From contig CM038726.1 in assembly GCA_021613375.1 (NCBI GenBank), positions 15,986,341 through 16,050,340 on the forward strand: 64,000 nt of DNA, read 5' to 3'. The position numbers and the translations under genes are program-made. Below are positions 1 through 12,299 of this stretch, piece after piece. This DNA comes from Megaleporinus macrocephalus (taxonomy: Eukaryota > Chordata > Actinopteri > Characiformes > Anostomidae). The notes under the pieces are model-generated. The model saw only the letters and a program-made list of their open reading frames with translations. It was not told where the DNA came from and ran no database searches. Within the stretch, counting starts at the first letter, position 1; the number at the start of each line of letters is the position of its first letter.

Positions 1-1659
1 TGAATTGACTCAGATCAAAGAATAGTGTTAGTGTGTGAATTGAAGCTTAGTCTTCATCAAACACAGCAATGAGACTATAATCTAGTAAGAGATAATGGGA
101 TTGCCTAAATGTCACACAGACTTTACTGTCTGAAAGTATGAAAGCCTTCTTCTCTAAAGCCATTTCACCTGTTAAACAATCCAAAATGGGGAAAGGCTGA
201 AAAAAGGATTTAGACAATGTATTGCAACACTCTTAGATGCCCCAGGTTGTTGATTGTTCCGAGTAAAAACAAGTACAAATCTTTTACAAGGAATTGGCAT
301 GTAACGTTTTAAAATATGTTCAACTTGGCAAATAAATATAAATTGTGCAAAAGTTGCAGAACAATTTCAACTTCTTTTCCCTCAGAAAATGAACAAACGT
401 TGCAAACAACTACAGGACACAAATATACAGAGGTTTGTAGTTTGAAGGTATATAGTCATCATTTTAAAGACACTGATTTATCTTTAATTTGCTTCTAAGA
501 ATTTATTTATCTTCTATAAAACACTTAATTCACGTGTTTAGATTAATCTTATTAACTGGTAACTTAAATGAACAAGCCAACAAGATCTCAGCATTTGTGA
601 GATTCTTCAAGACTTTTAGAAAAGCATCCCAGGTGGCTCCTTATAAAGCTACTTAACAGAAAGCCAAGACTAGACTAATCTGTTGGAAGGCATTTTGAGG
701 AAATAGCTTAAACATTCATTGTGTTATTTCATAGTTTTGATTCTTTGACTGCTATATTCCAGAACACATCTGTTCCCCTGTGTTCAAACTGAGGTCCATA
801 AAGGACATATAGAACTTCCATAGCCTGCACAAATAGGGAGTGGGCTAAGGGCTCCAGTGAGGACCCCACTGAACCTTCTTTCTCCAATTTAGCCGATCCC
901 GAGAGCCGATCAATCGCGTTAAACAAATGAGTCTAATTTGTGTATTTACAGCAAGCATTTTATCCAGGAAGAGGAGCCCTTCTTGAAACCCACTCCTGTC
1001 AGCTCCCTGCAATTCCCATCTGAACCACTAGGTGGAAATACATACACTTTCTTTTTCGACAGACTGACTAAAGCAGCTGGCATGTCTGGCAGTTGTTTAC
1101 CGGATGTGATGGAGACTCATCCAGTACGTTTTTAAAATCTGTAAAATAAGTGTGTCTTGTCGTGGGGAACCAAGACAAAGACATTTAACTACTAATCTGA
1201 TACAGCACTCACCAGTACACTGTGCGGCTGAATACAGTGAGTATCAGCAAACAGCAGAGCTAGCACACGCAGCTAGCACAAAACAAACAACCCAGAACAC
1301 CATACAGACCAGATCTGACCGGTATGAACAGAACAGCAGCAACAATTCAAGATCTACATTTAATGATTGCAGTTTGTGTTCAAAATAACAGAGTCTGCGT
1401 TTAATGACTGCAGTTTTTACTGCATTTATTTAATTTGGTTTTTTTTTGTTTTAAATTAAAGGATCTAAATGTAATGATTGCAGTATTTGTGATATTTGTT
1501 TGATTTACTTTGTTTATTTATTGCTAATTTTGTTAAAAATATGATGCTGTTTCACATGAGCTCGTTAAAAATTTTAATAAACCAGTTTAGACCATGTTTT
1601 ATGACTTCCTGCGCTAATAACTATATGTAGCCCTGCTGTGGCGTATACCCCGCCCTCAA
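1..1659. other. Unique-looking intergenic DNA, no gene seen
   Basis: Only short ORFs (up to 78 codons) occur and none resembles a known protein. At about 1360-1485 a short motif like TTTAATGATTGCAGTTT recurs three times with changes, a small diverged local repeat. No RNA gene or mobile element was recognised. Confidence 0.6.
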
Positions 1660-1741
1660 TCGGTATCGGCTATCGGCCGATCGTGCTGAAAGGTGGTCAG
1701 CGATCGGAATCGGCCCCAAAATGCTGATCGGTCCATCTCTA
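1660..1741 (-). mobile_element. hAT-like MITE terminus (GGACCGATC type)
   Basis: Read on the minus strand, this begins AGAGATGGACCGATC and continues through repeated ATCGG/CCGAT words. This matches the style of the GGACCGATC-ended non-autonomous hAT elements common in vertebrates. Only one end is clear, so it is probably a truncated copy. Family assignment rests on remembered terminal sequence. Confidence 0.55.
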
Positions 1742-2187
1742 GTCGCTTTCCATTGATGAACAGGGTAGAAGGTGGTTGATGAACTAAATTGCAACAGATG
1801 AGCTACAGTCACCTATAAAGTGCACCTGTCTGGTAGGAACAAGGTGATTGTTTCCAATAAACTGGCCACCCAGAGTGAACCAGGCATTTGCCTTAATAAG
1901 CTCATTATGCGCTGACTTACCTTTTATTGAAGAGTATACGTTGTTGATGTTTGATCAATCGCTCAATGTTCCCATGCTGATGGCTTAAATCTAGAAACTT
2001 GGGGGCTGATGAGAAGACAGCAGGGCATGCTGGGATTTCGGCCGAACCTCCATGAATTCTAATGTGAGCACACCTTGGGGTTTAACTTATAAATATAAAG
2101 CGAGTGAAGACTGTGGTCCTCTGCCCCCTCGGAAGCTAATAGAGCTTTTGTTTTAACACCGGGGGTTGGCGGCATCTTTGACCAAGC

Positions 2188-2287
2188 CTCTCCCTCTATC
2201 TCTCTCTCTCTCTCTCTTTCAATCTCTCTGTCTCTCTCTTGCTCACACACACACACATGCATACACATATACACACATACACACACA
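2188..2287. repeat. Compound microsatellite (CT)n then (CA)n
   Basis: An interrupted CT tract (about 2188-2240) runs directly into CA/ATAC repeats to about 2287. It explains the low-complexity ORF on the opposite strand. A short GAGCGA/GA tract follows at 2432-2458. Confidence 0.9.
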
Positions 2288-2431
2288 GTGAGCCAGCTAT
2301 TGAGCACCTGCTCTGAATACAAACACCCTGGGAGATCAACGTATCCTGGCAACAAACTGCATGGCCTCGGAAAGTTCTGGAAACACTCGGCCCGCGCTGC
2401 AGTGCACCTGGAGTCAGATGTGTGAATGTGT

Positions 2432-2458
2432 GCGAGCGAGCGAGAGAGAGAGAGAGAG
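2432..2458. repeat. (GA)n microsatellite
   Basis: GCGAGCGAGC followed by uninterrupted GA repeats. Confidence 0.9.
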
Positions 2459-3153
2459 CCTGGGTGTATTGATAATCTCCTGTGACTTTGTCATACCCAC
2501 CGAATGCTCTGTGGACGTCTCAAATTTGCTCAAAGCTGTGTGAGTCTGGTACACTAATCGATCCACTCTTCCCCATCCTTTGGTTTTCTGACTGAGGAGC
2601 GAATGAATATATCATTGGTCCGACGGGAGGGGGAGAAAAAAAGGGCAAGAAAAAGGTTCAAGAAGCACTTGAAGCATCTATATTTCAGCAAGCAGGTTGA
2701 ATGCAGCGCATAAAGATGAAGAAGTCCAGCTTCACTAGATAAAGGATTGTACAACAAAGATTTTGTGTAGTGAATACGATGCTGTCATTTAAACCTTCGA
2801 GGTTACACATACTTATTTAGTTATAGCATTCATTTGTAATTATCTCATATATTTAAATGCAGAGCTAACTATTGCAATGAATTACATTTACATGCTGCTT
2901 TCAGTCTTTGCCTTTTGGATTAAAACAAGATAAACTTTTAACTTTATATATATATACCATAAGAAAATACATTCACTTCTTCTTACAGACACAGATTTGG
3001 TATCAGTTGAATGTTTGCAGTTCTAATTTCTGACAAAATGTCTTTGCTTGTTTCAGCTTTAAGAAATAATTCAAATTACAAATACCTCAAACTCAAATTG
3101 AAACATGATTTTTGCTGCATATAATATTTTGAAAATGCTGTTTTGGTTCTTCA
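2459..3153. other. AT-rich intergenic DNA
   Basis: No ORF of interest and no recognised repeat. A short TATATATA run lies near 2946. Confidence 0.5.
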
Positions 3154-3408
3154 GAGGTTCTTTAGTAAAGACAATGGTCCTGTATAGAAACACACACACT
3201 CAAAGAACCTGTTGCCTGATTAAAGAGTTTGCTGGGTCATGAATCTACAGATGTATATGGTTCTATATGGAACTCTTCAATATTGAAACGGCTTCAATAT
3301 AGCCCCTAAATAGGTTCTTCTATTTTTACAAGCTTGACACTAAAAGTACAATGAACATATTTCAAAAAGGTTCTATGTAGAAACATGTTCTTTGCTAAAG
3401 AACCCTTT
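3154..3408. mobile_element. MITE with GGTTCTTTAG inverted ends
   Basis: The left end reads GAGGTTCTTTAGTAAAGA. The reverse complement of the right end reads AAGGGTTCTTTAGCAAAGAA, so the two ends are imperfect inverted repeats about 255 bp apart. Internal GGTTCTATAT-type words recur in both orientations. No ORF is present, so it is non-autonomous. The superfamily is not determined because no clean target duplication is visible. Confidence 0.6.
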
Positions 3409-4017
3409 TAAGTGTGTAACTAAATATTAATACTATTATCCAAATACTTGTTGCAGTGTGTTTATATAGATATTTTAAATAAACTAATAGAACATATAGA
3501 ATACACCATGATATACTGTATAAAAGATGATACTCCGAATAATATTTTTAAAATAGCAAAAAAATTAATTATAACTCTGCCACTCAATGTACCAAACACA
3601 AACAATGAATTTCTATTCCTTGTTTATTATTTTACCTGACAAAAGCCTCACTGGTGACATTTTCTTTAGTTGACAATTCATGGTTCTTCAGTGGCATTGT
3701 TTAGTAAACTCATGTTTAGTTTCTAACCTACATAGTTATGAAACTAAAAGTTTACAGTGAACTGCTGCTACTCAGAATCTGCAAATATATCACAATGTAG
3801 TACAAGGCTGTAGCCAAGACAACCTTTGTTCAGTCTAGGCCAAGTCCAAGACCATGACAAGGCAAAGTAGACTAAAGGAGTTCAAATAAAAGCGAGACCA
3901 AGACAGCAACAGAATGTGGAATGATATACATTTTCTTGCATTCAGTGCTCATTCTAAATGAACGTAACCTGTACCTATAAATGATTTTAAATGAATCTAT
4001 CCGAATAAATGAATCTA
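3409..4017. other. AT-rich intergenic DNA
   Basis: Contains one 63-codon AT-rich ORF with no recognisable similarity (3448-3639). Nothing else was seen. Confidence 0.5.
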
Positions 4018-4761
4018 CCCTTACAGAAAATAAGTATACTTAAAGTTAATTTTATTAAGTATACTTTATGCAGTTACTATACTAATGTCATTGTATTAGT
4101 GGTACACTTGTATATGTACTATTTTAATACTTCTTGGGACTAAATTGTCCCACTTTCTAGTTTTTAAAAGTATACTTTTAAGTACACTTTAAGTGTAAGA
4201 GTAGTAAACCAAGTATACAACTAGTTTACATCTAAAAAGTCTAAAAGTAATCTTAAGGGTTTACTGTTAGTTTACTAGCTTATAAGTTTTCTTTTAGTGA
4301 ACTTAACACTCATACTTTACTGCTTATATTATTGTTGTACTTTAAAGTATATGACTAGTTTTAAGGGTTTTTTCTACTTAAAATAGAACTTAACAATGTT
4401 TACTTACTCACCAGTGGATACACGTAAAATAAACAAGACACACTCAGATTAAGAAACATGTTTGTATCTTTATAAGTCTTTATAAATCAAGTTTTAAATA
4501 AATATTGTACTGGATGTGTTTTTGTGCAGAGCAAGAATACTTACTTCTACTATCTCAATCAAAAGATTAAGTACAAGTAAAGGCCAAATATACTTAGACT
4601 GTTCTATACTTGCCAGTATAACCCCAGCATACTTAAGTATAACTGTGTTTAGTATATCACTGAGATGTACATCAAAAGTAAACTGAAAGCATACTCACTT
4701 CCTTTTAGTTTAAAAGAAGTAAACTAATGGTACACCTGAATAAACTTCTTTTTTGTAAGGG
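4018..4761. mobile_element. 744-bp MITE, CCCTTACA ends, TA target site
   Basis: The left end is CCCTTACAGAAAA and the right end is the inverse, TTTTTTGTAAGGG. Both are flanked by TA (4016-4017 and 4762-4763), consistent with a TA target duplication. The interior is packed with AAGTATACTT-like palindromes and AGTATAC/GTATACT words in both orientations and has no coding capacity. TA duplication suggests Tc1/mariner-like mobilisation, but the ends are not a canonical Tc1 TIR, so the superfamily is open. Confidence 0.65.
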
Positions 4762-5009
4762 TATCCAATGACCACTTTCAATAAATCCAACTAATGCAGG
4801 AATTCTGACTGAATTCAATCAGTGCTCATACTGATTTCTCTGAATTCATGCAGCTAACCGTCACTGAATTCAACCAATGCAGTATCATGACATGTAATTG
4901 AGTTTTCTGTCAGTTTTCTGTCAGTCTAAATAAAGCCTTTAAATTAGCAAGACAAAATGTTCCAGTTCAATCCAACCTTTCCTGTCTTACAACAATACAA
5001 CACCGTGTA

Positions 5010-5564
5010 GTAGAGTTTATACAGAAATCTCTGATTGCCCTGTTTTCCCTGCGTTACCATGTCCGCTCTATGAGCCCCGACCCCTTGTGACAGAAAGACC
5101 GACCGCCCCAGGACACAGCGAGCTTTTACGACTCAAGGCTTGTGATACGCCGGGAGTCCTTCGGGTTGGACGTCTTGGTTCGCATTGTTAAGAGATACTC
5201 CGAGCAGCCACGCTGAAGTAAGACCCAGCAGCACATCACCTCTATGCAGATTTCCTCCGATCCTTCTGGGTTCGCTGCCAGGACCGAAGTTAGGAGGAGA
5301 TCCAGAAGGAGGCGTTGAGCCAACCCCCAAGAATTTTTTGTGGGGGCGATGGGGGGGCATTCAGGAAGCTCCAGCTGCTGGTGGGAAGTCTCCGGGCAGT
5401 GCCAGTGTCAGCCTTGAGCCCCCAGCCTTGTTTACGTCCTGTCTTTCTTCATGTGCTTCTGTTTATCTTCCTGGTTGTTGTCATGTGCTCTGTGTCTCCG
5501 CCCTTGCTCCACCTCCCTCACCTGTGTCTCATTTGTCATTAGTTCTGTCAGATCCCTTGTGACA
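5010..5564 (+). mobile_element. Collapsed Gypsy-type LTR retrotransposon
   Basis: An LTR 3' end (CCCCTTGTGACA, ending about 5092) is followed by about 310 bp of internal sequence and then a second LTR. Just before the second LTR is a G-rich, polypurine-like stretch (about 5339-5360). Nearly all of gag-pol is missing, and the short ORFs here give no intact domain. The same TGTCA...TGACA ends appear in solo LTRs at 58.6, 60.0 and 61.1 kb. The family call is inferred from end sequences and the 'cctccgccc / catgtgctc' wording of the LTRs. The left boundary is uncertain. Confidence 0.55.
5406..5564 (+). repeat. Shortened 3' LTR of the Gypsy remnant
   Basis: Starts TGTCA and ends CCCTTGTGACA. It shares phrases such as CATGTGCTC, GTGTCTCCGCC and CACCTGTGTC with the solo LTRs near 58.6-61.5 kb. 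It is about 100-190 bp shorter than those copies, so part of the LTR is deleted. The minisatellite begins about 50 bp downstream. Confidence 0.6.
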
Positions 5565-5611
5565 CTGTGCAACGGACTTTACTGCCAGGTTTACCATCCA
5601 GTCAGATCACT

Positions 5612-8478
5612 AATATCCCCTAACACCTATCTGACATTACTAACATCACCTCACATCATTAACATCATCTAACTACTACCTAACACCTACCCAACATCCC
5701 TAACATCATCTATCTAACATCATTAACATCATCACCAACCACTACCTAACATTATTAACTTCACCCAAACACTGCCTAACATCCCTAACATCATCTATCT
5801 AACATCATTAACATCATCTAACCACTACCTAACACCTACCCAACATCCCTAACATCATCTATCTAACATCATTAACATCTAACCACTACCTAACACCTAC
5901 CCAACATTCCTAACATCATCTATCTAACATCATTAACATCATCACCAACCACTACCTAACATTACTAACTTCACCCAAACACTACCTAACATCCCTAACA
6001 TAATCTATCTAACATCATTAACATCATCTAACCACTACCTAACACCTACCCAACATCCCTAACATGATCTATCTAACATCATTAACATCTAACCACTACC
6101 TAACACCTACCCAACATCCCTAACATCATCTATCTAACATCATTAACATCTAACCACTATCTAACACCTACCCAACATCCCTAACATGATCTATCTAACA
6201 TCATTAACATCTAACCACTACCTAACACCTACCCAACATCCCTCACATCATCTATCTAACATCATTAACATCTAACCACTATCTAACACCTAACCAACAT
6301 CCCTAACATTACCTAACACCTATCTGATATTACTAACATCACCTCACATCATTAACATCATCTAACAACTACCTAACACCTACCCAACATCCCTAACATC
6401 ATCTATCTAACATCATTAACATCATCACCCAACCACTACCTAACATTACTAACTTCACCCAAACACTACCTAACATCATCTATCTAACATCATTAACATC
6501 ATCTAACCACTACCTAACACCTACCAAACATCCCTAACATCATCTATCTAACATCATTAACATCATCTAACCACTACCTAACACCTACCCAACATCCCTA
6601 ACATCATCTATCTAACATCATTAACATCTAACCACTACCTAACACCTACCCAACATCCCTAACATCATCTATCTAACATCATTAACATCTAACCACTACC
6701 TAACACCTACCCAACATCCCTAACATCATCTATCTAACATCATTAACATCATCACCCAACCACTACCTAACATTACTAACATCACCCAAACACTACCTAA
6801 CATCCCTAACACCATCTATCTAACATCATTAACATCATCTCACCACTACCCAACATCCCTAACATTACCTAACACCTACCCAACATCCCTAACATTACCT
6901 AATACCTATCTGATATTACTTACAGCACCTACCATCATTAACATCATCTAACTACTATCTAACACCTACCCAACATTGCTAACATTACCTAACACCTATC
7001 TGATATTACTAACATCACCTAACATCATTAACATCATCTAACTACTATCTAACACCTACCCAACATCGCTAACATTACCTAACATCTATCTGACATTACT
7101 AACATTATTAACATCATCTAACTACTATCTAACACCTACCCAACATCGCTAACATTACCTAACACCTATCTGATATTACTAACATCACCTCACATCATTA
7201 ACATCATCTAACAACTACCTAACACCTACCCAACATCCCTAACATCATCTATCTAACATCATTAACATCATCACCCAACCATTACCTAACATTACTAACA
7301 TCACCCAAACACTACCTAACATCCCTAACACCATCTATCTAACATCATTAACATCATCTAACCACTACCTAACACCTACCCAACATCCCTAACATCATCT
7401 ATCTAACATCATTAACATCATCACCCAACCACTACCTAACATTACTAACATCACCCAAACACTACCTAACATCCCTAACACCATCTATCTAACATCATTA
7501 ACATCATCTAACCACTACCCAACATCCCTAACATTACCTAACACCTATCTGATATTACTTACATCACCTAACATCATTAACATCATCTAACCACTACCTA
7601 ACACCTACCCAACATCCCTAACATCATATATCTAACATCATTAACATCATCTAACCACAACCTAACACCTACCCAACATCCCTAACATTATCTAACATCA
7701 TTAACATCATCTAACCACTACCTAACACCTATCCAACATCCCAAACATCATCTATCTAACATCATTAACATCATCTTACCACTACCTAACACCTACCCAA
7801 CATCCCTAACATCATCTATCTAACCACTACCTAACACCTACCCAACATCCCTAACATCATCTATATAATATCATTAACATCTAACCACTACCTAACACCT
7901 ACACAACATCCCTAACATTACCTAACACCTATCTGACATTACTAACATCCCCTATCTAACGTCATTAACATCATCTAACCACTACCTAACACCTACCCAA
8001 CATCGCTAACATTACCTAACACCTATCTGACATTACTAACATCACCTATCTAACATCATCTAACCACTACTTAACATCTACCCAACATCCCTAACATCAT
8101 CTATCTAACATCATTAACATCATCTAACCACTACCTAACACCTACCCAACATCCCTAACATCATATATCTAACATCATTAACATCATCTAACCACAACCT
8201 AACACCTACCCAACATCCCTAACATTATCTAACATCATTAACATCATCTAACCACTACCTAACACCTATCCAACATCCCAAACATCATCTATCTAACATC
8301 ATTAACATCATCTTACCACTACCTAACACCTACCCAACATCCCTAACATCATCTATATAATATCATTAACATCTAACCACTACCTAACACCTACCCAACA
8401 TCCCTAACATCATCTATCTAACATCATTAACATCTAACCACTACCTAACACCTACCCAACATCCCTAACATCACCTAT
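5612..8478. repeat. 2.9 kb minisatellite, about 61-bp unit, G-poor
   Basis: Tandem units are built from TAACATC, CATCATTAACATC, CCACTACCTAACACC and TACCCAACATCC. In the cleanest stretch (about 5830-6290) the period is 61 bp; units with an extra CAT triplet are 64 bp. Longer variants with ACCCAAACACTACC are interspersed in larger blocks. The + strand is almost entirely A, C and T, with isolated G in variants such as CATGATC and CATCGC. No coding capacity. The array follows an LTR remnant directly. Confidence 0.93.
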
Positions 8479-9764
8479 CCAATACCTGGCTCCAACCAAA
8501 TTCAGTAAAAAACATGACTGAGAAAGACAACTGTTCATACCACATGTCTGTCTACATAACCTCCACTAGATAAATCTGAGACAAAATATTTTAAATTTCT
8601 TCAGATTTAACATTTTTTAAATTAAGGAACAATAACAGCACATGATCTGAGCTACTTCTAATGAAACTGAGTTGAAACGTCACAAAATAGCAGAAATGAA
8701 TCAACACTTACAGACAGGTAGAACAATACAAGGAGAACCACTTCACATGCAGCGGCTAAGAATGAATGGACTTGAAGGGAGTAGAGGTTAAGGTCTTTTC
8801 TCACTGTGGAGCATCACAATGAATAGTTAAATTAATTCCATCAAGATTTCATACAAAACGGTTTGCATTTCCATTTAATGACTGAACTGCAGCTCAGCTT
8901 TGTTTGCTGTTGAGATGAACCAAGTACATTAAAGCTTTGGTTTGGTCCAAGTTCGCTTCAGTAACCTTTGGCTTTTTTTTGTTTTGAGATTTGAAACCCT
9001 GAACTCCTGAGTATGTGTCGGCGCCCACTGGTGACCCAGAAAACACATTTTTAAAACTATAGTTGGACTACAGACCAGAAAATACATTTGGCTGGACCAG
9101 TGGCTGAGACAAATTCTCAGAGAGGTCTCAAATCATTGAGAATCAGTGCTCAATCAGTATTGATTTTAGTCCAGCTACTGATTTGTATGTGCCAGCTATG
9201 CATTAGTACAGAAGCTCTTTCCTCTGTTGAGTAAGGTTATTTTGTTCTATTTCAAAGATACGGTCTAACAGAAGAACGACTGCAGATGTTAGTATATGGA
9301 AACCAGAAAGAGCTGAAAGCTCAAACAACTACCAAGCATTCTAGCTTCGTGCCAGTAAACAATGTTATCAAAATATCGCGATAATTTAAATCCATGATGA
9401 TGTCATGCCAATTATCATCAAGTGCTTTCCATCACGTAACATGCCTGGTGAGTTTTTTTTTTTTTTTGAGCAACCTACATATATAATAACAAAACATTAA
9501 CAAATAGTTTACTGCAAATATAAATTTTCACAAAGCCATTTAAAAAAAATATAGAGCAGAGTTCTAGTCTGGATCTGGTACATATGACTTGCTCTCTGCT
9601 AGACAGTGGAGAAGATGCAGGAGCTTGTACAGAAGAAAGAGACAATGCCTTGTTGTCTTCTTTATAGGTATCAGCACTGGCACTTGTTTATGGCAGTGTT
9701 TGAGTATAAGAGTAGTTTGGACTTAAACCTATTTGTATTAGATAGAGATACATACTCTGACCAA
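8479..9764. other. Intergenic DNA, no gene recognised
   Basis: Unique-looking, AT-rich. A T-run lies near 9453-9468. No ORF above 63 codons and no RNA gene recognised. Confidence 0.5.
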
Positions 9765-9842
9765 ACACTAAGCACTTTTGTAAGTCGCTCTGGATAAGAG
9801 CGTCTGCTAAATGCCATAAATGTAAATGTAAATGTAAATGCA
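9765..9842 (+). repeat. SINE/LINE 3' tail with (ATGTAA)n
   Basis: Contains GTAAGTCGCTCTGGATAAG and GCGTCTGCTAAATGCC followed by repeated TGTAAA. This is a widespread 3' terminal module of fish retroposons ending in short tandem repeats. The 5' part of the element (perhaps from about 9650) is not recognisable. Orientation follows the tail. Confidence 0.6.
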
Positions 9843-10361
9843 ATGCCACAGTTTTTGTGACTTGGGGTTGTCGCTCACTACATGAGCTGCGTTTCATCTA
9901 AACTGTACGAATTCGAACATGCACTTGTGAAACAGGTTCGCCTCCATAGACATTTGTGCGAACCGTCTCTAAAAGATTACAGAGATTGTGAAATAGTCTA
10001 CTGGGTTCTCTTGGGTTTCTTTTCTGAGAATCATTATGTAAACAGCATGAAGTAAACGCCTACAGCTTTCATGTGCCGTCACAAGTTGCACTCTGCTGCT
10101 AAAGTATACTCAGCCTTGAGCCACTCATACGCACTCATAACGCAAAGCCAGTACAGTCGGTTTTGCCGCATTTCATGTAAAAGCGCCTCAGCGAGGCTGT
10201 TTGCTTTATCACTCGAAAAGATTGTGTATCACCATAATTCTGGAGACAGTTATCATCTGGCTAGATTTACATTATCACCCAAGCCAAAAGCATACTGCAT
10301 AACACTCACCACCTGGATAGGAGACTGGGGTTTAGGATGACTACTGCTCCTATCTCCTTGG
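9843..10361. other. Intergenic DNA, nothing recognised
   Basis: One 89-codon ORF (10071-10340) has no recognisable domain and is probably chance. Confidence 0.5.
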
Positions 10362-10397
<36 letters not shown>

Positions 10398-11115
10398 GTA
10401 ATAATAATCTTTACTTATAGAGCACTTTTCAACCAGTGGCAGCTCAAACTGCTTTACAGAGAGTTTTCATCAGTAATAACATAAACTGAGTCTTAATTAA
10501 CCAAAGACAAAGCTCAGATGTATAGGTACTACGATGCTGAAGTTTTAATTAAACACGTTTTTAACTGTTTCTTTAAACTGAGTACTGATCCTGACTCGCT
10601 GATGAAATTTGGAATTGAGTTTCACACTTAAGAAGGAGAATAACTGAAAGACTCTCTCCATATTCTCTGACAGTGTGTGCAGAAGGTCATTGTCTGCAGA
10701 TCAAAGATCTCGAGCTGGAACATAAACGGGAGGTATTCCGTAATGTGAGGTGGTGCTAGATTATTTAGAGCTTTATAGACGAGTAGCAGAATTTTAAAGT
10801 CTGTTCTAAAAGATACAGGGAGCCAGTGCAGCTCCTTTAAAACAGAACTGATATGAACTCTTTTTCTTGTTGTTAGGATCTGAGCTGCTGCTTTCTGTAC
10901 AAGTTTTAGGGGATGGATTGTTTTCTTAGGAACTCCTGTAAGAAGAGCGTTACAGTGATCAATTCTGCTTGGAACAAACACATGAACGAGTTTCTTTGCA
11001 TCAGTCTGGGGTAGAAAAGGCCGAACTTTGGTGAATAAGAGTGCATCTGTTAAATAAGCAAAGGTTGTTTTCCACCACTTTCCCATACAGTGCTGTGTGT
11101 AATATTGCAAATCAT
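10362..11115 (-). mobile_element. 5'-truncated LINE (CR1/L2/Rex type) with (ATT)n tail
   Basis: On the minus strand this is the 3' end of a non-LTR retrotransposon: the reverse-transcriptase C-terminal region, a short 3' UTR with the AAAGTGCTCTATAAGTAAAG module, then an (ATT)n tail, seen on the + strand as (ATA)n at 10362-10408. Truncation near 11.1 kb and the simple-repeat tail are typical of target-primed insertion. The clade is inferred from the C-terminal protein style. Confidence 0.75.
10628..11110 (-). pseudogene. LINE reverse-transcriptase C-terminal fragment
   Basis: A 160-codon open stretch with hallmarks of the region after the RT palm in CR1/L2/Rex-group LINEs: KLVHVFVPSRIDHCNALL, LKLVQKAAAQILT, LKELHWLPVSFRTDFKI and LLVYKALNNLAPPHI. 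The catalytic FADD motif lies upstream of the truncation and is absent, so the fragment cannot be active. Past a stop, the same frame continues with residues like KFHQRVRISTQFKETV, the expected tail helix. It is a non-functional relic, not a host gene. Confidence 0.8.
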
Positions 11116-11589
11116 TTATTGTACATCAAGTCAAAATAGCTGTGGTTCTCAGAACACAGGGCTTAGTCTAGACCTGAACATCATTGAATGTGTTTGAATG
11201 TGCTGAGGTGTGGAAACATATCCAGATATTTGAGACTGATTTGAAAAAGGAGAAAATGACAGTTCATTTCCCAAAAGGGACAGCAAATGGATGCTGTTAT
11301 GGAGGCAAGAGGTGGACACACTAAATACTGATAAAATCAGTAAACGTATTTAGTTTTCGTTTCTTCTGCGTGATTTTCTGCTTTCACAGCAACAGCACTT
11401 CAGATCAGATCAAAGCACCACTGAAGGGATTTGAAAACAGCATATTCAACAAAGAAGCTATCCTGTGACATCAGAGACAAGTTAAGAGACAAAATAAGAC
11501 TATCTTATATTCAGACAGGTTAAGATATCTAGCAACCTGGTAGCTGGAAGTTTCCCTAAGATGTGTCATTAGAAGTAAATACTTGTATA
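11116..11589. other. Intergenic DNA, nothing recognised
   Basis: No ORF or repeat identified. Confidence 0.4.
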
Positions 11590-11762
11590 CAGGGTCTGGT
11601 TCCGAACACAATCTGCCACACCTGCTCCAGCTAGACGACATCTTCAGCAGTCCCTGATTGGCTGGTCCAGATAGTTAATGTGGGGTAAGGAGGTTGAAAC
11701 CAAACTCTAAGTGAAATGTAGACCTCTAGGAGAAGGGTTGGTGACCCATGCTCTAGAGATCA
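11590..11762 (-). mobile_element. MITE fragment (CTGGTTCC...GGTTGGTGACCC type)
   Basis: Phrases such as CACCTGCTCCAGCTAGA, CCTGATTGGCTGG and AGGGTTGGTGACCCATG match a common fish MITE in which a 'too-long-to-list' CAGGGGTGGGGAAC end faces a CTGGTTCC interior. A related copy in the opposite orientation lies at 25.9 kb. Ends are degraded and no duplication is visible. Confidence 0.45.
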
Positions 11763-12299
11763 CTGCAGCGCCACTGTAGAAGGCTAGTTCAACAGCAGAT
11801 GCTACAGCTTGGGGTTTACGTTTTCCTCTTTGTGTCCCTTTAAAAATAAATAAATAAAACCAACTGGTAATTGAAGAGCGGAATCAGAGTGCACTTATCA
11901 CTATGGTGATGTTTTCTCTAAAACTCAATAACCTGGCTTTCAGCTCCTGAAATGGCCTTCAAATAGGAGCGAATGTCTTAGAACCGGGTTGTGATGTTCC
12001 AGTGGTTTCTTGTTTGTTTTGTTTAGTTTTCTCCACCAAATGAGATTTGATGTCAAGGATCTTGAAAGTCAAGGAGAAAGTCACATGTCATGCTTGTGCG
12101 CTAAGAAAACGGAGGCCTGGTCAGCATCTTGAATTGAATTTGGATCATATTACCGTACACAAACTCATAACAAGTCATAACCCAGAGTTTGTTTTGCTTA
12201 AATTGACCTCCTTGAGCAATTTGTTTACATTGATATTTGTACATTCGTCACTGTACAAAGAAAAACGATGTCTTTGAAATAGTAACTTCACAGAAAAGG
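11763..12299. other. Intergenic DNA, nothing recognised
   Basis: One 76-codon ORF (12047-12277) without recognisable similarity. Confidence 0.4.

Noticed and set aside
5612..8478. Interstitial telomere repeat, because CCCTAA occurs in each unit.
   Set aside because: The hexamer occurs singly per unit, never as tandem CCCTAA, so it is part of the minisatellite monomer.
5612..8478. CRISPR-like array (regular repeats with variable spacers).
   Set aside because: Units are contiguous tandem copies with no unique spacers, in a vertebrate-type genome.
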